A stretch of 35,608 bases of DNA, from positions 1 through 35,608 of the forward strand of contig DYKG01000034.1 of the NCBI GenBank assembly GCA_020722725.1, read 5' to 3'. How positions within the stretch are numbered: the stretch's first letter is position 1; the number at the start of each line of letters is the position of its first letter. The position numbers were made by a program, and so were the translations under genes. The notes beneath the pieces are model-generated. The model ran no database searches. It saw only the letters and a list, made by a program, of their open reading frames with translations, and had not been told where the DNA came from. This DNA is from Candidatus Methylomirabilis sp. Its GTDB lineage: Bacteria; Muiribacteriota; Ozemobacteria; Ozemobacterales; Ozemobacteraceae. Below, piece by piece: positions 33,932 to 35,608 of the stretch.

Positions 33932-35182
33932 ATGATTAAACTAATTAAAAAACAGCAGGGACTTCCATTTTTGTTATCTCTTGGAGTCCTTTTTTTGCTC
34001 TCTGCAAGTTTCCTCGCCATACAAATCTGGTCAGATGGCGGAGAAATGAGGGGGGCAGCCGCAGCCCTCGAATCGCCGATCCTGCCACCCGATCTTACAG
34101 CACCTATAGTTGTTCCTCCGCCCCGACCGGTCAGCCAGGCCAAGGCTAAAAAGGATGCCGTGCCTGTTGTTGAAGAAGTCCTTACAGAAGACCAGATGCC
34201 TATCGAGGATAATGGCGGCGATAAAGTTGAAGTGCCAGTATCCGAAGAAAAATCTAATCAGACCCACGAAAAATTTAAGGCTGAACCGGTTAAACTTGAA
34301 AAGCCCCAGTTAGCAAAATCTGCTCCGGAACCTAAGGCTGACACCAAAGAAGTCAGGGATATGGGAATGGTCTTAGAAGCTAAAGCAGCCGAACCCGAAA
34401 AAAAGCCTGTTAAGATTGAAAAGTCTGAAAAATCAGCAGAAAAAAAGGTTCAAAATCTTGCTGCTAAGCCGGTCAAAGTTCTTGAAATTAAGCCTGAGCG
34501 CGTTGATCCGGTTGGAACTGCTGAAGTGAAGGTTGTTGCGCCGCCGATTATGGCCGCCAAACCAGTTAAAAAATCCCGAAAGCCAAGATCTCAGGAGATC
34601 GAGACTGAGGTTCCACCAGAATGGAACTGGTTCAGCACCCCACTCAAGTTTGATGTTAATGATGGCAAGCTTGAAATCGTGGCTGATCCGGGAAAAAAGA
34701 TGGTAAATCAGCCTTTAACCGTATCCAGACCGGTTCAAATTACTGAAGAAATCGCTGAAGTTTCTGAAGAAAAGCCGGTTCTGAATCATCAGATTAGATT
34801 TGAAAAGCCCTTTGCCAAGGCTTTGGCAAAGATGAATAAGTTGAAGGAAAGACGGCAGGGTGTGAAAAAACCGGTAATTAATAAAGTTCCTGCCGTTGTT
34901 GCCCGTTCTGAAGCAGCCCTTAAGAGGATCCAGGGCATGGTAAGGAATATTTGTTCCGATGAAGTTCTTGAAAATGCCACTGCGGAAGAAAAAGCAGTTG
35001 ATAGCTCTGCCGAAGTTGCGGAAACATCGGTTGAGGCATCAGAAAATCAGTCTGTTACTGCAATTTCATCGCTATCGGTGAATGAAAGTCAGTCCGAAGA
35101 GTCTTCATATACTGGATCAGGAAGTAGTTTCAGTATGAGGGTGAATGAATTGATCCGATCTGGAGCTTGGTTGCAAGACTGA
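33932..35182 (+). CDS. Single-pass membrane protein with long Lys/Pro/Glu-rich region
   Basis: The ATG at 33932 is chosen because AGGAAAG lies just upstream and the protein then begins with a basic start and a membrane helix (MIKLIKKQQGLPFLLSLGVL...). A TTG at 33881 lies between the predicted promoter boxes and is unlikely. The rest of the 416 residues lies on one side of the membrane, most likely the periplasm. It is rich in Lys, Pro, Glu and Ala ('KAEPVKLEKPQLAKSAPEPK'), as in TonB-type stalks. A short more ordered patch occurs near 'EVPPEWNWFSTPLKFDVNDG', and a Ser-rich tail ends the protein. No family is recognised and no TonB C-terminal domain is seen. It may span the periplasm. A strong terminator follows. 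Confidence 0.75.
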   Translation: MIKLIKKQQGLPFLLSLGVLFLLSASFLAIQIWSDGGEMRGAAAALESPILPPDLTAPIVVPPPRPVSQAKAKKDAVPVVEEVLTEDQMPIEDNGGDKVEVPVSEEKSNQTHEKFKAEPVKLEKPQLAKSAPEPKADTKEVRDMGMVLEAKAAEPEKKPVKIEKSEKSAEKKVQNLAAKPVKVLEIKPERVDPVGTAEVKVVAPPIMAAKPVKKSRKPRSQEIETEVPPEWNWFSTPLKFDVNDGKLEIVADPGKKMVNQPLTVSRPVQITEEIAEVSEEKPVLNHQIRFEKPFAKALAKMNKLKERRQGVKKPVINKVPAVVARSEAALKRIQGMVRNICSDEVLENATAEEKAVDSSAEVAETSVEASENQSVTAISSLSVNESQSEESSYTGSGSSFSMRVNELIRSGAWLQD

Positions 35183-35208
35183 TTTTGAAAAAATAATCCC
35201 GACAGCTA

Positions 35209-35247
35209 AGTGCGGGGGGTGCATCAGCACCCCCCGCACTCTTTTTC
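35209..35247 (+). terminator. Very GC-rich Rho-independent terminator
   Basis: AGTGCGGGGGGTGC (35209-35222) pairs perfectly with GCACCCCCCGCACT (35227-35240) around an ATCA loop, followed by CTTTTTC. It ends the transcript of the membrane-anchored protein, 26 bases after its stop. Confidence 0.93.
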
Positions 35248-35608
35248 ACAAATATAGCGATTATAAATCATTTTTATCGACGATATTGGTGCTTATAAGA
35301 ATAAAAAAAGCAACAACAAAGACAATAAATAAATAAATAAAAGTTTATCTATAAAAGTAAAATGCTTTATTGGCTAAGACTTTCGTGATGCCAAGTTTTA
35401 TTAAAAATAATTTATTAAAAAACGAGGGTGGTTGGTGGTTGGTTATTGTGAAATAAAATAAATTAAAATTTAAAAATTGCGTCTTCATATGGATTGCCTT
35501 GATTAGGTTCAAGAGAGTGGGCAAAAAATAAACGCAGAATTTTTTCGATTTACCCGACATTCCGCAAAGTGAGTACTGAAATTTGAATTTTTTCGTTGAT
35601 GAATACTT
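35248..35608. other. AT-rich non-coding right edge
   Basis: No convincing gene is seen. The stretch contains a short tandem AATA tract (35324-35340) and a G/T-rich run near 35425-35447 (GAGGGTGGTTGGTGGTTGG). A 71-residue minus-strand frame at 35345-35560 has no ribosome site and a low-complexity Phe/Leu/Asn/Lys composition. Confidence 0.5.

Noticed and set aside
35345..35560. 71-residue minus-strand frame near the right edge
   Set aside because: No ribosome site, low-complexity AT-driven composition and no similarity to any family I know.

Overview
The window looks like chromosomal DNA from a Gram-negative, sparsely studied bacterial lineage. It carries ordinary housekeeping genes (RimO, PgsA, PgpA, UppP, FtsK, EF-P, RNase D) next to a gingipain-type C25 peptidase, a CHASE2 adenylate cyclase, a GH57 glucan branching enzyme with a DUF4912 protein, and two giant all-TPR proteins. 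This mix recalls Candidatus Riflebacteria/Ozemobacteria-like genomes, but that placement is a guess from gene content. No tRNA, rRNA, CRISPR array, insertion sequence or prophage was recognised.

Left part (1-12757, + strand). A HEAT-repeat protein cut by the window edge is translationally coupled to a PhnD-like binding protein. A TIM-barrel protein with its own promoter and a secreted TPR protein follow. Next come a probable 36-residue membrane peptide and a tight operon of DUF4912/Rho_N protein, GH57 branching enzyme and CHASE2 adenylate cyclase, which suggests a link between glycogen-like polymer metabolism and cAMP. RNase D (DEDDy plus HRDC) follows on its own.

Middle (12758-19851). A C25 peptidase gene forms a monocistronic unit with a TATAAT promoter, a strong Shine-Dalgarno site before a TTG start, and a strong terminator. 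A gap of about 320 bp holds a GC-rich hairpin that may be a dispersed repeat. The minus-strand operon rimO-pgsA-pgpA ends at a clear terminator. Upstream of rimO a divergent region with a 12-bp direct repeat leads to an SLBB-domain secreted protein. That gene converges on a small secreted protein with a cysteine-rich C-terminus.

Right part (19860-33046, - strand). One apparent operon, uppP-ftsK-TPR(1614 aa)-TPR(1535 aa), has gaps of 3 nt, -4 nt and 60 nt and ends in a long hairpin terminator. The two TPR proteins fill almost 9.5 kb and share a distinctive non-canonical module. They are the most interesting unexplained element here: possible giant scaffolds produced together with the division DNA pump and the lipid-carrier phosphatase.

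Right edge (33197-35608, + strand). EF-P carries Asn instead of Lys/Arg at its tip. It is followed by a single-pass membrane protein with a long charged Pro/Lys/Glu-rich region, a very GC-rich terminator and AT-rich non-coding sequence.
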